A stretch of 64,000 nt of DNA from Pseudomonadota bacterium (GCA_029563075.1 JAKQTN010000052.1:122737-186736), one strand, 5' to 3'. Counted from the first letter of the stretch, positions 26,873 through 35,726 are shown. Made by a program: numbers and translations. The notes: generated from the sequence alone by a model not told the origin.

Positions 26873-26964
26873 AAAAAAATAAATCACACAACAGGTAAAA
26901 TTATTTAATAAAATCAACCACTAAGCTGTTTTTTTAAATAATTATGTTGTGTGACTTATTTTTT
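26873..26964. repeat. Long nested inverted repeat between rpfG and the TPR/oxygenase gene
   Basis: Outer arms at 26874-26892 and 26946-26964 are inverted copies with 18 of 19 matches (core TCACACAAC / GTTGTGTGA, flanked by A and T runs). Inside, ATTATTTAA (26900-26908) and TTAAATAAT (26934-26942) form a second perfect pair. The whole can fold as one ~90-nt hairpin or cruciform. It may terminate the leftward TPR gene, control rpfG, or be a miniature mobile element; no target-site duplication was found. Confidence 0.75.
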
Positions 26965-27065
26965 AGTTGAACGTTTTGTTGTTAAAGTTGAAATTTGATT
27001 GTTGCAAATTTTCGTCAACTAAGTGAATTATTTTGACACATTTATAGCGTGTTGTAAGGAAAAGT

Positions 27066-28586
27066 TTAGTAATTCGATCTGATAAAAATATCGCCATCCG
27101 GCTTCAGGTCGAAAGCAACGCAAATGCGTATCTCGTCGGAGCTGAATGGGATAGTGCGGTGAAACAGGGAGGACGGGAATAGTACAATGTCTCCAACTTT
27201 TGGTGTCGCAATCCCTACCGGGAAGTTGTCGTGTTTTTTCGGATAATTGTCTCCGTGTACGCCATACTCAAAACACCCTTCGGTAGGGTCTTTTTTATCC
27301 GTGGGAAGCGCAAGGTAAACCGCACCGCTAATCCAGCCGACTTCATGGATATGCCTGTCCACATAGCCGCCTCGGCGGATCCTGACATACCACGAGCTAG
27401 TGAATTCAAGCTCTTTAGGGAAGGATCTGATCAGCTCGCAATCTGCACCTGCAAAACGGTTTTTGTAATTCACAAACTCCTGCCTTACTAGCTCGCCCAG
27501 TCTGCGGAATGAAGGTTCCGGCCGTTTGAACAGATTTCCGGCGGATTGTTTGCCATTGTAAAGCATGCCTTGCACGCGTTCCGCGATGTCCGTGTGCTCG
27601 ATGTCGTGGAGCAACTGCCTGAGTAGCGGGCTATTGGGCTCGGCCAGTTCTGAAATGCTGTTTTGGTAAACAAAATCAAAGCCGTTCTTGCAAAAATTGT
27701 ATGGGTCTTCCGCGCCGAAGTTAATGGCATAGTGCGTGGCTAACGTGGCCATAAAAGGTGCGGTATGGCGTGTGGTGCGGACGATTTCATCAAGATTGGT
27801 TTTGAAGTCATCAAAGCGCTCGGCTTTATAAAGGCAATACATGCTACGCGCCTGCCAGTCATCCAGTTGCGAGCGCTCAAAATAAGCCACAGCCTCGTCA
27901 AAGCGCTGGGCGAGGTATAAAAATTCACCCATGTTGTAATTGGCACCAGGATGGTTGGGGTTGAGCGTTAAGGCAACCTGGTAGTTTCTGACGGCGTCAT
28001 CCATATCGCCACGGTCGCGCAGTGTTTCACCCAGGTTGTTGTAGGCATCGGTGTAATTTGGGAATAGCCGGATCGCCTGCTGGTAGCTGCTGACGGCGTC
28101 ATCCAGCAAACCTTCATCCCGCAGCGCCGTGCCCAAATTAAAGTAGCCGCGCGCATCCTGCGGGTTGATTTTTAAACCATGCTGATAACAGGTGATGGCT
28201 TCACCCAGCTTGCCTTGCCGTTGTAGCACCGTGCCCAAATTGCCGTAAGCCTCAAAAAAGTTCGGGTTTAGCCGAATCGCCTGCCGATAGGCTGTTTCAG
28301 CTTCATCAAACTTGTTCAGATTGCTAAGCGCAATGCCCAGGTTAAACAGCAGGTCGGGCGTATTGGGTTGCAGTTTGAGCGCATTGCGATAGCTTGCAAC
28401 CGCTTCAGCGTATTTCTGTTGACCATCTAATGCCAAGCTCAGCACGTGGTGCAAAATAAAGATGTCAGGATGTTTGCTGATCAGGCTTTTAGCCAGATGT
28501 TCAGCCTGCGCCAGCTGGCCATTGTTAAGCGCATTGATTAGCGTTTGTACCTCAGCCTGACTGGGTTGGGATGATGGGTTTGCCAT
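27066..28586 (-). CDS. TPR protein with C-terminal 2OG-Fe(II) oxygenase domain
   Basis: A 506-residue soluble protein. Residues ~1-260 are about seven tetratricopeptide repeats, each with the A-NLG/Y-A-P pattern (for example YFNLGTALRDEG, DAYNNLGETLRDRGD). The C-terminal ~200 residues resemble the putative 2OG-Fe(II) oxygenase family: iron ligands in RHIHEVGWISGAVYL, the second His in LFHRTIPF, and the 2-oxoglutarate Arg in EIRICVAFDL. TPRs probably select a protein or sugar-bearing partner for hydroxylation. It lies 19 bp after the BrkB-like gene, in the same direction. Substrate unknown. Confidence 0.85.
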   Translation of the reverse strand: MANPSSQPSQAEVQTLINALNNGQLAQAEHLAKSLISKHPDIFILHHVLSLALDGQQKYAEAVASYRNALKLQPNTPDLLFNLGIALSNLNKFDEAETAYRQAIRLNPNFFEAYGNLGTVLQRQGKLGEAITCYQHGLKINPQDARGYFNLGTALRDEGLLDDAVSSYQQAIRLFPNYTDAYNNLGETLRDRGDMDDAVRNYQVALTLNPNHPGANYNMGEFLYLAQRFDEAVAYFERSQLDDWQARSMYCLYKAERFDDFKTNLDEIVRTTRHTAPFMATLATHYAINFGAEDPYNFCKNGFDFVYQNSISELAEPNSPLLRQLLHDIEHTDIAERVQGMLYNGKQSAGNLFKRPEPSFRRLGELVRQEFVNYKNRFAGADCELIRSFPKELEFTSSWYVRIRRGGYVDRHIHEVGWISGAVYLALPTDKKDPTEGCFEYGVHGDNYPKKHDNFPVGIATPKVGDIVLFPSSLFHRTIPFSSDEIRICVAFDLKPDGDIFIRSNY

Positions 28587-28605
28587 ATTAATTATTGCCC
28601 TAGTA

Positions 28606-29895
28606 TTAACTGTAACTGTTTTGCAATCTGCTTGCCATATGTTTTAAAAGCCGCATTGCCACTTTAGGCTCATCGGCCAGCAGGGTGTCGATATTCTCGG
28701 CATAAATCACGATAATGCGTGCTTCGTCCGAAGCCACCACAGCATCCGCAGTGGTCGGATTTTTAGTAAGGATGGCCATTTCGCCAAAGTAATCATTGCT
28801 GTTCAATTCGCGAAGGATTTTATCACCACTGGTCAGGTGCACCGTGCCGCCTACTAGATAATACAGATTGCGCTCGGTATTGCCGCGTTCAAAAACATAT
28901 TCACCGCGCCGCAGCACAACTCCATAGCGGCTCATGAGCGCTTCGATATAGTTGGCTTTGTTGGGCGTGTCATCAAACAGGCCTTTAAGCAGCAGCACAT
29001 CTTTTTTACGCAAGGTGCTGATAAGCTCCGTGCCCAGCAAAAATACGGCAAAGTTGAGATACAGCCAGGTAATAGAGACAAACATGGTTTTCATGCCGCC
29101 AAACATGGCGCCATAGTTTGGATTAAGCGATAAAAACAAACCAAAGGCAGGCCGCATGATAAGCCACAGCAAGGCTGTCAGGAAAGCGCCGAGCAGCAAG
29201 TGCACAAAGGCGATGCGCAACGGAAAAAAGACTTTGTAAAAAATAGCAATTAATAAGGTGGTCAGTAGCAGGGTGCCAAGCGTGCCGATGAGGTTGAGTT
29301 GCGAAGCCGCTAAATGTGCAGCCAGAAAACGGATGCTGCTTTCGATCACAAAGCCGGCTGAAGTAAACAGAAAAAACAGGAGCAGAATGCCCAGTACTGA
29401 AATCACATTTTCGAATTTGCGTTTGAAAAATGATGGCGCCTCCACTTTGGAGGCTATGGTGTAAAAGGCCGAGCGCATGGCGCTTGCAAGCGGGGTAATC
29501 GTCCACAGCAATACAAGCAAGCCCAGCACGCCCCAGGCGGCTTTAGTTTGTGTGGCGCTGTAAACCTCTACCATTATCTTGCTGCTGAACTCGGGCACCA
29601 GATTTCCCATGAGAATGGCCAGTTTGACGATAGTGTAATCAGATGAAAACACCAGATGGCTCAATATAAAGAAAATCAATAGCACCAGTGGAATCAGCGC
29701 GAATAATGCATAAAAAGATAAAGATGCGGAGATGCCGAATATATTGTGGCGCACAAAAGCAGCCAAAGTCTCGCGCAGCACAAACAAAGGCGTGGCGTAC
29801 TCTTGTCTGGCATAGGCGTTCATTGGCTTGTCAAGCGCAGGATGGCGCGCCAGACTTTTGAATTTTGCAAACTTTTCAGGGTTGATTAATGCCAC
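28606..29895 (-). CDS. YihY/BrkB-family membrane protein fused to a cyclic-nucleotide-binding domain
   Basis: A 429-residue fusion. Residues ~45-300 form the YihY/BrkB (RNase BN-misnamed) domain with six hydrophobic segments, starting ISASLSFYALFALIPL and including NPNYGAMFGGMKT. After a linker, residues ~320-429 form a cNMP-binding beta roll with RRGEYVFERGNTERNLYYLVGG, YFGEMAIL and a phosphate-binding segment NPTTADAVVA. In canonical cAMP sites this last part is RxA; here it is TTA, so ligand binding is uncertain. Function of YihY proteins is not established. The fusion suggests control of a membrane process by a cyclic nucleotide or a structural use of the roll. Confidence 0.88.
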   Translation of the reverse strand: MALINPEKFAKFKSLARHPALDKPMNAYARQEYATPLFVLRETLAAFVRHNIFGISASLSFYALFALIPLVLLIFFILSHLVFSSDYTIVKLAILMGNLVPEFSSKIMVEVYSATQTKAAWGVLGLLVLLWTITPLASAMRSAFYTIASKVEAPSFFKRKFENVISVLGILLLFFLFTSAGFVIESSIRFLAAHLAASQLNLIGTLGTLLLTTLLIAIFYKVFFPLRIAFVHLLLGAFLTALLWLIMRPAFGLFLSLNPNYGAMFGGMKTMFVSITWLYLNFAVFLLGTELISTLRKKDVLLLKGLFDDTPNKANYIEALMSRYGVVLRRGEYVFERGNTERNLYYLVGGTVHLTSGDKILRELNSNDYFGEMAILTKNPTTADAVVASDEARIIVIYAENIDTLLADEPKVAMRLLKHMASRLQNSYS

Positions 29896-29925
29896 ATGGT
29901 CTCTCTCGTTAACGCGCTATCATTA

Positions 29926-30882
29926 TTATAATGATTTATATTGCTCGGTTGCAGCAACCAGTGCGCGACTGATGCCCGATTCCATAGCAGAGTGTCCCGC
30001 ATCCGCCACCATCGTAAATTCAGCATGCGGCATGGCGCGCTTCAGTTCCCAGGCAGTTTGCGGTGGGCACACCATGTCGTAACGCCCCTGAATGATCGTA
30101 GTGGGAATATGTCCGAGCTTCTGATTTGCTTCTTGCAGCAGGTCACGGTGCCCCACAAAGCAGTGGTTCTGAATATAGTGTATCTGTACTCTGGCGCGCG
30201 CCAATTCAATTTCACCATTGACTTGACTGTCATCGCCGGGTTCTCGGGGGAGTAAAGACATGATGCTGCTTTCAAACGTATTCCAGCGGATGGCGGCGGG
30301 AACGTTCAAAGCGCTGTCATCAGAAAACACCAGCACTTCATAAGCCTCGATGGGATTATGCCTTTTGTCTGCTGGCAGAAACTCGCATAACCTTTCCCAT
30401 GGCTCCGGAAAAAACAATTGAACTTCACCTAAAAACCAGTGCAGTTCGATGGGGCGGCTTAGAAAAATGCCCCGCAATACCAGGCTTTTTACTGCTGAAG
30501 TGAATTGCAGTGCGTACGCCAATGCCAGCGTGCTGCCCCAGGAGCCCCCAAATACGTGCCATTTGGCGATATTCAAATGTTCGCGCAAAGCGTCAATGTC
30601 GCTTGCCAGGTCATCGGTTGTGTTTTCGTACACCTCGCCCAGCGGCGTGCTGCGCCCACAACCGCGTTGGTCCAGCAGAATAATCCGGTAATGTTCCGGG
30701 TCGAAAAAACGGCGTTGCGATGGGTTACAGCCGCTGCCTGGCCCGCCATGTAAAAAAATGACTGGCACCCCTTCCGGGTTGCCGCACTCTTCAAAATAAA
30801 TCTGATGCAACTCGCTAACTTTTAACCAGCTTTTGTTAAAAGGTTCGATTTCAGGATACAAATTGTAATTGGCTTGAGTCAT
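29926..30882 (-). CDS. pip: Proline iminopeptidase
   Basis: A 318-residue alpha/beta hydrolase that removes N-terminal proline from peptides in the cytoplasm. The oxyanion segment is HGGPGSGCNP, the family mark DQRGCGRSTP follows, the nucleophile lies in FGGSWGSTLALAYA, and the catalytic His in DAGHSAMESG. Length equals family members (~315). It lies 30 bp upstream of the BrkB-cNMP gene in the same direction and may share its transcript. Confidence 0.93.
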   Translation of the reverse strand: MTQANYNLYPEIEPFNKSWLKVSELHQIYFEECGNPEGVPVIFLHGGPGSGCNPSQRRFFDPEHYRIILLDQRGCGRSTPLGEVYENTTDDLASDIDALREHLNIAKWHVFGGSWGSTLALAYALQFTSAVKSLVLRGIFLSRPIELHWFLGEVQLFFPEPWERLCEFLPADKRHNPIEAYEVLVFSDDSALNVPAAIRWNTFESSIMSLLPREPGDDSQVNGEIELARARVQIHYIQNHCFVGHRDLLQEANQKLGHIPTTIIQGRYDMVCPPQTAWELKRAMPHAEFTMVADAGHSAMESGISRALVAATEQYKSL

Positions 30883-31083
30883 ACCTTTATTTGTTCTTTC
30901 TATTTGATTTTATTGGATATTTTACCCTGTAAAAAAAGTTCCATCAAATCACCAAATTTTTTTTAATTATTTGTAAATAAATTGTAACCAAAGTGTTGCA
31001 ATTAATATTCAGTTGATTTATATTGCAGTTCGCACATAAAAATGTGACGAAAAGTACGCTTAAATTTGTCGCAATTGATTCAG

Positions 31084-31109
31084 TAAAAACTGTTTAATAA
31101 AAACTGTTT
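31084..31109 (+). promoter_or_regulatory. Tandem 12-bp direct repeat upstream of xoxF
   Basis: TAAAAACTGTTT occurs at 31084-31095 and again at 31098-31109 (14-bp period), about 65-90 bp before the xoxF ATG. Direct repeats of this kind often bind response regulators. The whole 30883-31174 gap is AT-rich and holds no gene. Confidence 0.45.
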
Positions 31110-31174
31110 GAGTTGGGCACAGGATTCAAGTTTACTTTTAATTAACCCTTAGTAATATAACTTTGGAGATCAAT

Positions 31175-33052
31175 ATGCAAATTAACAAAATCAAGCTGGC
31201 TTTAGGTTTAGTTGCAGGTTTATCAGCGGCAATGCCAATGGTAGCATCAGCAGCTGCAGACCAAGAAGCAGCAATGGCAAATGCAAACAACTGGGCGCAC
31301 CCACGTGGTCAGCACAATAACCAAGGCTACAGCACTTTAGCCCAAATCAACAAAGGTAACGTTAAAAACCTGAAAGCTGCCTGGACATTCGCAACCGGTG
31401 TAAACCGCGGTCACGAAGGTTCACCATTGGTTGTTGGTAACATGATGTATGTACATACAGCATTCCCAAACAACGTATACGCACTTGACTTAAACGACAA
31501 TCAAAAAATCGTATGGTCATATTTCCCTAAACAAGACCCATCAGTACAAGCTGTATTGTGCTGCGACAACGTAAACCGTGGTCTTGGTTTCGGCGATGGC
31601 AAAATCTACCTGCAACAAAACGACGGTAACTTAGTTGCTTTGGACGCAAAAACCGGTGCTAAAGTATGGTCAGTGCAAAACACAGACCCAAAAGTCGGTG
31701 CTACTAACACTAACGCTCCACACGTCATCAAAGACAAAATCATCACCGGTTGTTCAGGTGCTGAGTTCGGCGTACGTTGCTTCTTGGCAGCTTACAACGC
31801 TAAAGACGGTTCATTGGCATGGAAAGCCTACTCAACAGGCCCAGATGCTGAAATGTTGATTGGCGATGGCTTCAATAAAGATACACCAGAGTACAGCGCT
31901 TTGTCAGTTTACAAAGACATCAACGGTGGTAACAAACAAGGCGGTTCTTTTGAAGCTTTAAAAGCCGGCGAAATCAAAATCGGTGAAAAAGAACTGGGTA
32001 CACGTACATGGTTGAAACCACAAGCAGTTAAAGATGGTTGGCAACATGGCGGTGGCTCTACTTGGGGCTGGTGGCCGTATGATGCAAAAACCAACTTGCT
32101 TTACTACGGTACAGGTAACCCATCTGTTTGGAACGCAGACGTACGTCCAGGCGACAACAAATGGTCTATGACTATTTTTGCACGTGATTTAGATTCAGGC
32201 ATGGCAAAATGGGGCTACCAAATGACTCCACACGATGAGTGGGATTATGACGGTATCAACGAAGTGATCTTGTTTGACAAAGGTGGCAAAACATACGCAT
32301 GGCACCATGACCGTAACGGTTTTGCGTACACATTCCAAGCTGGTAACGGTAAATTAGTTGCTGCTGAGAAAGTACACCCATTCGTTAACTGGGCAACTGG
32401 CGTTGACATGAAAACTGGCGTTCCACAAAAAGTGGCGACAGCTTCAACTCACCAAGACTACAATGCTAAAGGCATCTGCCCAGCTGCATTGGGTACTAAA
32501 GACCAACAACCAGCGGCTTACTCACCAAAAACTGGTTTAATGTATTCACCACTCAACCACGTATGTATGACATACGAGCCAGTTGAGTCTAAATACACGG
32601 CCGGTCAACCATGGGTTGGTGCTACATTGACCATGTTCCCAGGTCCAGACGGTGTAATGGGTGGCTTTGCTGCTTATGATCCTATGACCAACAAAAAAGT
32701 ATGGTATAACAAAGAGAAATTCTCTGCTTGGGGCGGTGCTTTAACAACAGCATCAAACCTGGTGTTCTACGGTACTTTGGATCGCTGGTTCAAAGCATTG
32801 GATGCACAATCAGGTAAAGAACTCTGGAAATTCCAAGTGGGTTCAGGCGTGATTGGTAATGCATTCACATACGGTCACAAAGGTAAACAACACGTTGGCG
32901 TGCTATCAGGTATCGGTGGCTGGGCTGGCGTTGCGATGAACCTTGGTATGACTAACCCAACAGACGCACTTGGTTCTGCTGGTGGTTATGCAGAACTAAC
33001 TAAATACAACGCTGCTCCTGGCGGCGGTGCATTGACAGTATTCAGCCTGTAA
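31175..33052 (+). CDS. xoxF: Lanthanide-dependent methanol dehydrogenase XoxF
   Basis: PQQ quinoprotein, 625 residues, oxidising methanol in the periplasm. A signal peptide ends VASAAA. The vicinal disulfide VLCCDNVNRG and the tryptophan-docking repeats (for example LDAKTGAKVW, LDAQSGKELW) are present. The catalytic Asp lies in HDEWDYDGINE; the extra Asp two residues on (WDYD rather than the Ala of MxaF) is the known lanthanide ligand and marks XoxF. ATG at 31175 follows TTTGGAG; a TTG frame opening 12 bp upstream is not needed. Codon use is strongly biased, as in a very highly expressed gene. Ends at a strong terminator. Likely XoxF4 or XoxF5, not resolved by eye. Confidence 0.96.
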   Translation: MQINKIKLALGLVAGLSAAMPMVASAAADQEAAMANANNWAHPRGQHNNQGYSTLAQINKGNVKNLKAAWTFATGVNRGHEGSPLVVGNMMYVHTAFPNNVYALDLNDNQKIVWSYFPKQDPSVQAVLCCDNVNRGLGFGDGKIYLQQNDGNLVALDAKTGAKVWSVQNTDPKVGATNTNAPHVIKDKIITGCSGAEFGVRCFLAAYNAKDGSLAWKAYSTGPDAEMLIGDGFNKDTPEYSALSVYKDINGGNKQGGSFEALKAGEIKIGEKELGTRTWLKPQAVKDGWQHGGGSTWGWWPYDAKTNLLYYGTGNPSVWNADVRPGDNKWSMTIFARDLDSGMAKWGYQMTPHDEWDYDGINEVILFDKGGKTYAWHHDRNGFAYTFQAGNGKLVAAEKVHPFVNWATGVDMKTGVPQKVATASTHQDYNAKGICPAALGTKDQQPAAYSPKTGLMYSPLNHVCMTYEPVESKYTAGQPWVGATLTMFPGPDGVMGGFAAYDPMTNKKVWYNKEKFSAWGGALTTASNLVFYGTLDRWFKALDAQSGKELWKFQVGSGVIGNAFTYGHKGKQHVGVLSGIGGWAGVAMNLGMTNPTDALGSAGGYAELTKYNAAPGGGALTVFSL

Positions 33053-33098
33053 TTAGATTGATCTAATTAGAAGCTAGTACAAGTTAGTACCAAATAAG

Positions 33099-33125
33099 CA
33101 CCCCACTTCGGTGGGGTGTTTTTTT
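33099..33125 (+). terminator. Intrinsic terminator of xoxF
   Basis: Stem CACCCCAC (33099-33106), TTCG tetraloop, GTGGGGTG (33111-33118), then seven T. It separates the highly expressed xoxF from xoxJ. Confidence 0.93.
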
Positions 33126-33300
33126 ATACAGAGCTATCAGATGTAATTGAGAAGAGATATATACCGGTGGGTATGCCTAAAAATGAAAATTTAGTTACAA
33201 TGCCTGTGGTTGAAATTTAATGGCAAAGAACTTTTATTTTTAGTCACACTCTCATGCTATAAGCGATATAACAGATCGCTATTTTTTATAAGGAATAACA

Positions 33301-34263
33301 ATGTCGAAATATATTAAACAGCCCGGCTTGTTTAAGGGTTGGGTTGCAAGTTTATTCACGGTTTTGGCCATCACAGCAAATGTCAGTTACGCTGAAGATG
33401 ATATAGCAAATGTAGATTTGAATTCCGGGCGCGGTGGAGAGCCGCAGCGTGTGGATGATGGTACGGAGTTTAAGGTATGTGCTGATCAGGACAATATGCC
33501 TTACTCAAACGCTAAAGGCGAAGGCTTTGAGAACAAAATTGCTGAGGTGCTGGCCCAAGATTTAGGTTTAAAACTGACCTATCAGTTCTGGTACGACCGT
33601 ATGGGGTTCTTGCGCAATACTTTGAACGCGAAGCGCTGCGATGTGGTGATGGGAACGACGCCTGATAATGACGCACTACGTACTTCAAAACCCTATTACC
33701 GCTCTGGCCATGTGTTTGTATGGCGTAAAGACAGCAACTACAACATTACTGATTGGGATTCACCCGATTTACGTAAGGGCGTGATTGGCATTGTGGGCCA
33801 AAGTCCTGCAACGATTCCGATGAATGAAAAAGACTTGATTCAAAATGCACGGCCTTATCGCATGCAGCGCGATCTAAATTTACCGCCAAGTTATTTGATT
33901 GATGATCTGGCTAAAAAGGAAATCGATGTTGCCGTGGCCTGGGGTCCGATTGGCGGCTATTTTGCAAAAAACAGCCAAGTGCCTATGGAAGTCAGAATGA
34001 TCCCGGAATACACAAGTTCTAATCCAGTTAACCAGGCAAAAGGCAAGGAATTCTGGAATATCTCAGTCGGTGTACGCAAAAAAGATAAAGAGCGCATGGC
34101 CAAGATTGATGCCGCGCTGGAGCGCAACAAAGACAAGATCGAGAAAATTCTGAATGATTATGGAATCCCACATGTGCCGGTGGTAGAGGGTGATACTGTG
34201 CTGTTAAATAAGAAAGCAGATTCTGATAAGCCACGTGGTGCAATCGTGCCTAAAACCGAGTAG
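33301..34263 (+). CDS. xoxJ: XoxJ, periplasmic binding protein of the methanol dehydrogenase system
   Basis: A 320-residue exported protein of the MxaJ/XoxJ family, solute-binding-protein fold, which accompanies XoxF and probably aids its activation or its reaction with cytochrome. The signal peptide ends VSYA; the mature part has FKVCADQDNMPYSNAKGEGFENKIAEV, MGTTPDNDALRTSKPYYRS and DVAVAWGPIGGYFA, characteristic of quinoprotein-dehydrogenase-associated binding proteins. AAGGA lies 7 bp before the ATG. It lies between xoxF and the xoxG genes but behind a terminator, so it may have its own weak promoter. Confidence 0.92.
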   Translation: MSKYIKQPGLFKGWVASLFTVLAITANVSYAEDDIANVDLNSGRGGEPQRVDDGTEFKVCADQDNMPYSNAKGEGFENKIAEVLAQDLGLKLTYQFWYDRMGFLRNTLNAKRCDVVMGTTPDNDALRTSKPYYRSGHVFVWRKDSNYNITDWDSPDLRKGVIGIVGQSPATIPMNEKDLIQNARPYRMQRDLNLPPSYLIDDLAKKEIDVAVAWGPIGGYFAKNSQVPMEVRMIPEYTSSNPVNQAKGKEFWNISVGVRKKDKERMAKIDAALERNKDKIEKILNDYGIPHVPVVEGDTVLLNKKADSDKPRGAIVPKTE

Positions 34264-34393
34264 AATAACAATTTTATTTCGTGACAAATTGATGTCAACC
34301 AAGTAAAAAGAGGCTCGTTAAATACGCATACGTTACACAATGCAAAATGCTTGTAAGACGTTGCTCATATAGTATAAAAGATTAGGAGATATC

Positions 34394-34951
34394 ATGTTTG
34401 GCAATAAAGCATTAAAATCAACTTTATTTGTTTCTATGTTGGCGTTAGCAGGGCTTACACTTTCATTACAAGCAAATGCAGCGTGTAATTTGGTTTCGAC
34501 TGTAGACAACAAACCTTTAGCGATTAAAGCCGTGGATACAGATACGCCGGAAGCTAAACAATTCTTGGAAACTTGCGTAAACCCGTACACAAAGATCTAT
34601 GCGGCAGATGCTGAGGCGGCTAAAAAAGGTAAGAGAGAATATAACTATAATAACTGTACCGGTTGCCATGGCGGCAAACTAGAGGGTGTGATGGCTCCAT
34701 CATTACGTAAAGACGGTGGTACAGGTGCTTTTGATACCAAGTGGGTATATGCTAAAAACGCGACTGACAAAGGCATGTTTGAAACCATCGCTGGTGGTAC
34801 TCCAGGTGTTTCAGGCGGTACAATGTTTATCTGGCACAACCAGTTGCCAGGCCATACCGGCGATGGCTTGTCAACGGATCAAATCCTTAAGGCAATTGCT
34901 TACATTCGCACCCAGTACAAAGGTGATGGCGAAAAAGCCTGGTTAAAATAG
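34394..34951 (+). CDS. xoxG: XoxG cytochrome c, soluble periplasmic copy
   Basis: A 185-residue c-type cytochrome, electron acceptor of XoxF. Cleavable signal peptide ending QANA, then a mature domain with one haem-binding site NNCTGCHGGKLEG (CXXCH) and the likely axial Met in SGGTMFIWHNQLPGH. TTAGGAG precedes the ATG. It is followed by a terminator and by a near-copy of itself (35063-35659); by eye most of the residues from the post-signal region to the C-terminus are the same. Haem attachment depends on the ccm genes earlier in the window. Confidence 0.92.
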   Translation: MFGNKALKSTLFVSMLALAGLTLSLQANAACNLVSTVDNKPLAIKAVDTDTPEAKQFLETCVNPYTKIYAADAEAAKKGKREYNYNNCTGCHGGKLEGVMAPSLRKDGGTGAFDTKWVYAKNATDKGMFETIAGGTPGVSGGTMFIWHNQLPGHTGDGLSTDQILKAIAYIRTQYKGDGEKAWLK

Positions 34952-34995
34952 TATTGGCTATATGCTGATGTGACTTAGCTAAAATGTAACAAATT

Positions 34996-35030
34996 AAAAC
35001 GGCTATTGTATAATTACAGTAGCCGTTTTT
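34996..35030 (+). terminator. Terminator after first xoxG
   Basis: AAAACGGCTA (34996-35005) pairs perfectly with TAGCCGTTTT (35020-35029), with an inner TGTA-TAAT-TACA hairpin, then T-rich sequence. It is homologous to the terminator after the second xoxG. Confidence 0.85.
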
Positions 35031-35062
35031 TATTGTATCAATATACTACTTGGGGGTGGGAA

Positions 35063-35659
35063 ATGAATCAGGTGAAATTAAGTATTGTTTTAGCTTTGTT
35101 GTTATCTGCACTGGTGGCATGCGACAAAAAAGATGCAGGCACAGCAGATTCAGCCGCATCGGCAGCAACCGCCTCTGCAGGCACATGTGAGTTGGTTTCG
35201 TCAGTAGATAATAAACCTTTAGCGATTAAAGTGGTGGATACAGATACCCCAGAAGCTAAACAATTCTTGGAGACGTGCGTAAACCCATACACAAAGATCT
35301 ATGCGGCAGATGCAGAGGCGGCTAAAAAAGGTAAGAGAGAGTATAACTTTAACAACTGTACTGGCTGCCACGGCGGTAAATTAGAAGGCATTATGGCGCC
35401 ATCACTCAGCAAAAACACGCAAGGCGGTCAAGGCGCGTTCGACCAGAAATGGGTTTATGCTAAAAACGCGACTGACAAAGGCATGTTTGAAACGATTGCA
35501 GGTGGCACGCCAGGTGTTTCAGGCGGCACCATGTTTGTCTGGCACAACCAGTTGCCAGGCCATACCGGCGATGGCTTGTCGACGGATCAAATCCTTAAGG
35601 TGATTGCATATATTCGCACTCAGTACTTAGGTGATGGCGAAAAAACCTGGTTAAAATAA
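35063..35659 (+). CDS. XoxG-like cytochrome c, lipoprotein copy
   Basis: A 198-residue tandem paralogue of the preceding XoxG. The mature domain is nearly the same, including NNCTGCHGGKLEG and the SGGTMFVWHNQLPGH region, with a small insertion (NTQGGQGAF in place of DGGTGAF). The N-terminus is unrelated: a lipoprotein signal with lipobox LVAC, then DKKDAG and a Ser/Ala-rich linker. Asp at position +2 after the lipidated Cys is the classical inner-membrane retention signal, so this copy is probably tethered to the periplasmic face of the inner membrane. GGGTGGGAA precedes the ATG; a longer frame from 35006 starts inside the terminator and is rejected. Confidence 0.88.
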   Translation: MNQVKLSIVLALLLSALVACDKKDAGTADSAASAATASAGTCELVSSVDNKPLAIKVVDTDTPEAKQFLETCVNPYTKIYAADAEAAKKGKREYNFNNCTGCHGGKLEGIMAPSLSKNTQGGQGAFDQKWVYAKNATDKGMFETIAGGTPGVSGGTMFVWHNQLPGHTGDGLSTDQILKVIAYIRTQYLGDGEKTWLK

Positions 35660-35726
35660 TCGTTTAACTCATCCAATCAGTCAAGTTGATTGATGCCCTA
35701 GGTGCTGTAATAGCAAACTAACTTAG

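Noticed and set aside
26874..26964. CRP/Clp-type binding site in the long inverted repeat
   Set aside because: TGTGA and TCACA are present but in outward order and ~50 bp apart, not the TGTGA-N6-TCACA arrangement.
31175..33052. Calcium-dependent methanol dehydrogenase MxaF
   Set aside because: The extra Asp after the catalytic Asp (WDYD) and lack of an mxaI gene point to XoxF.
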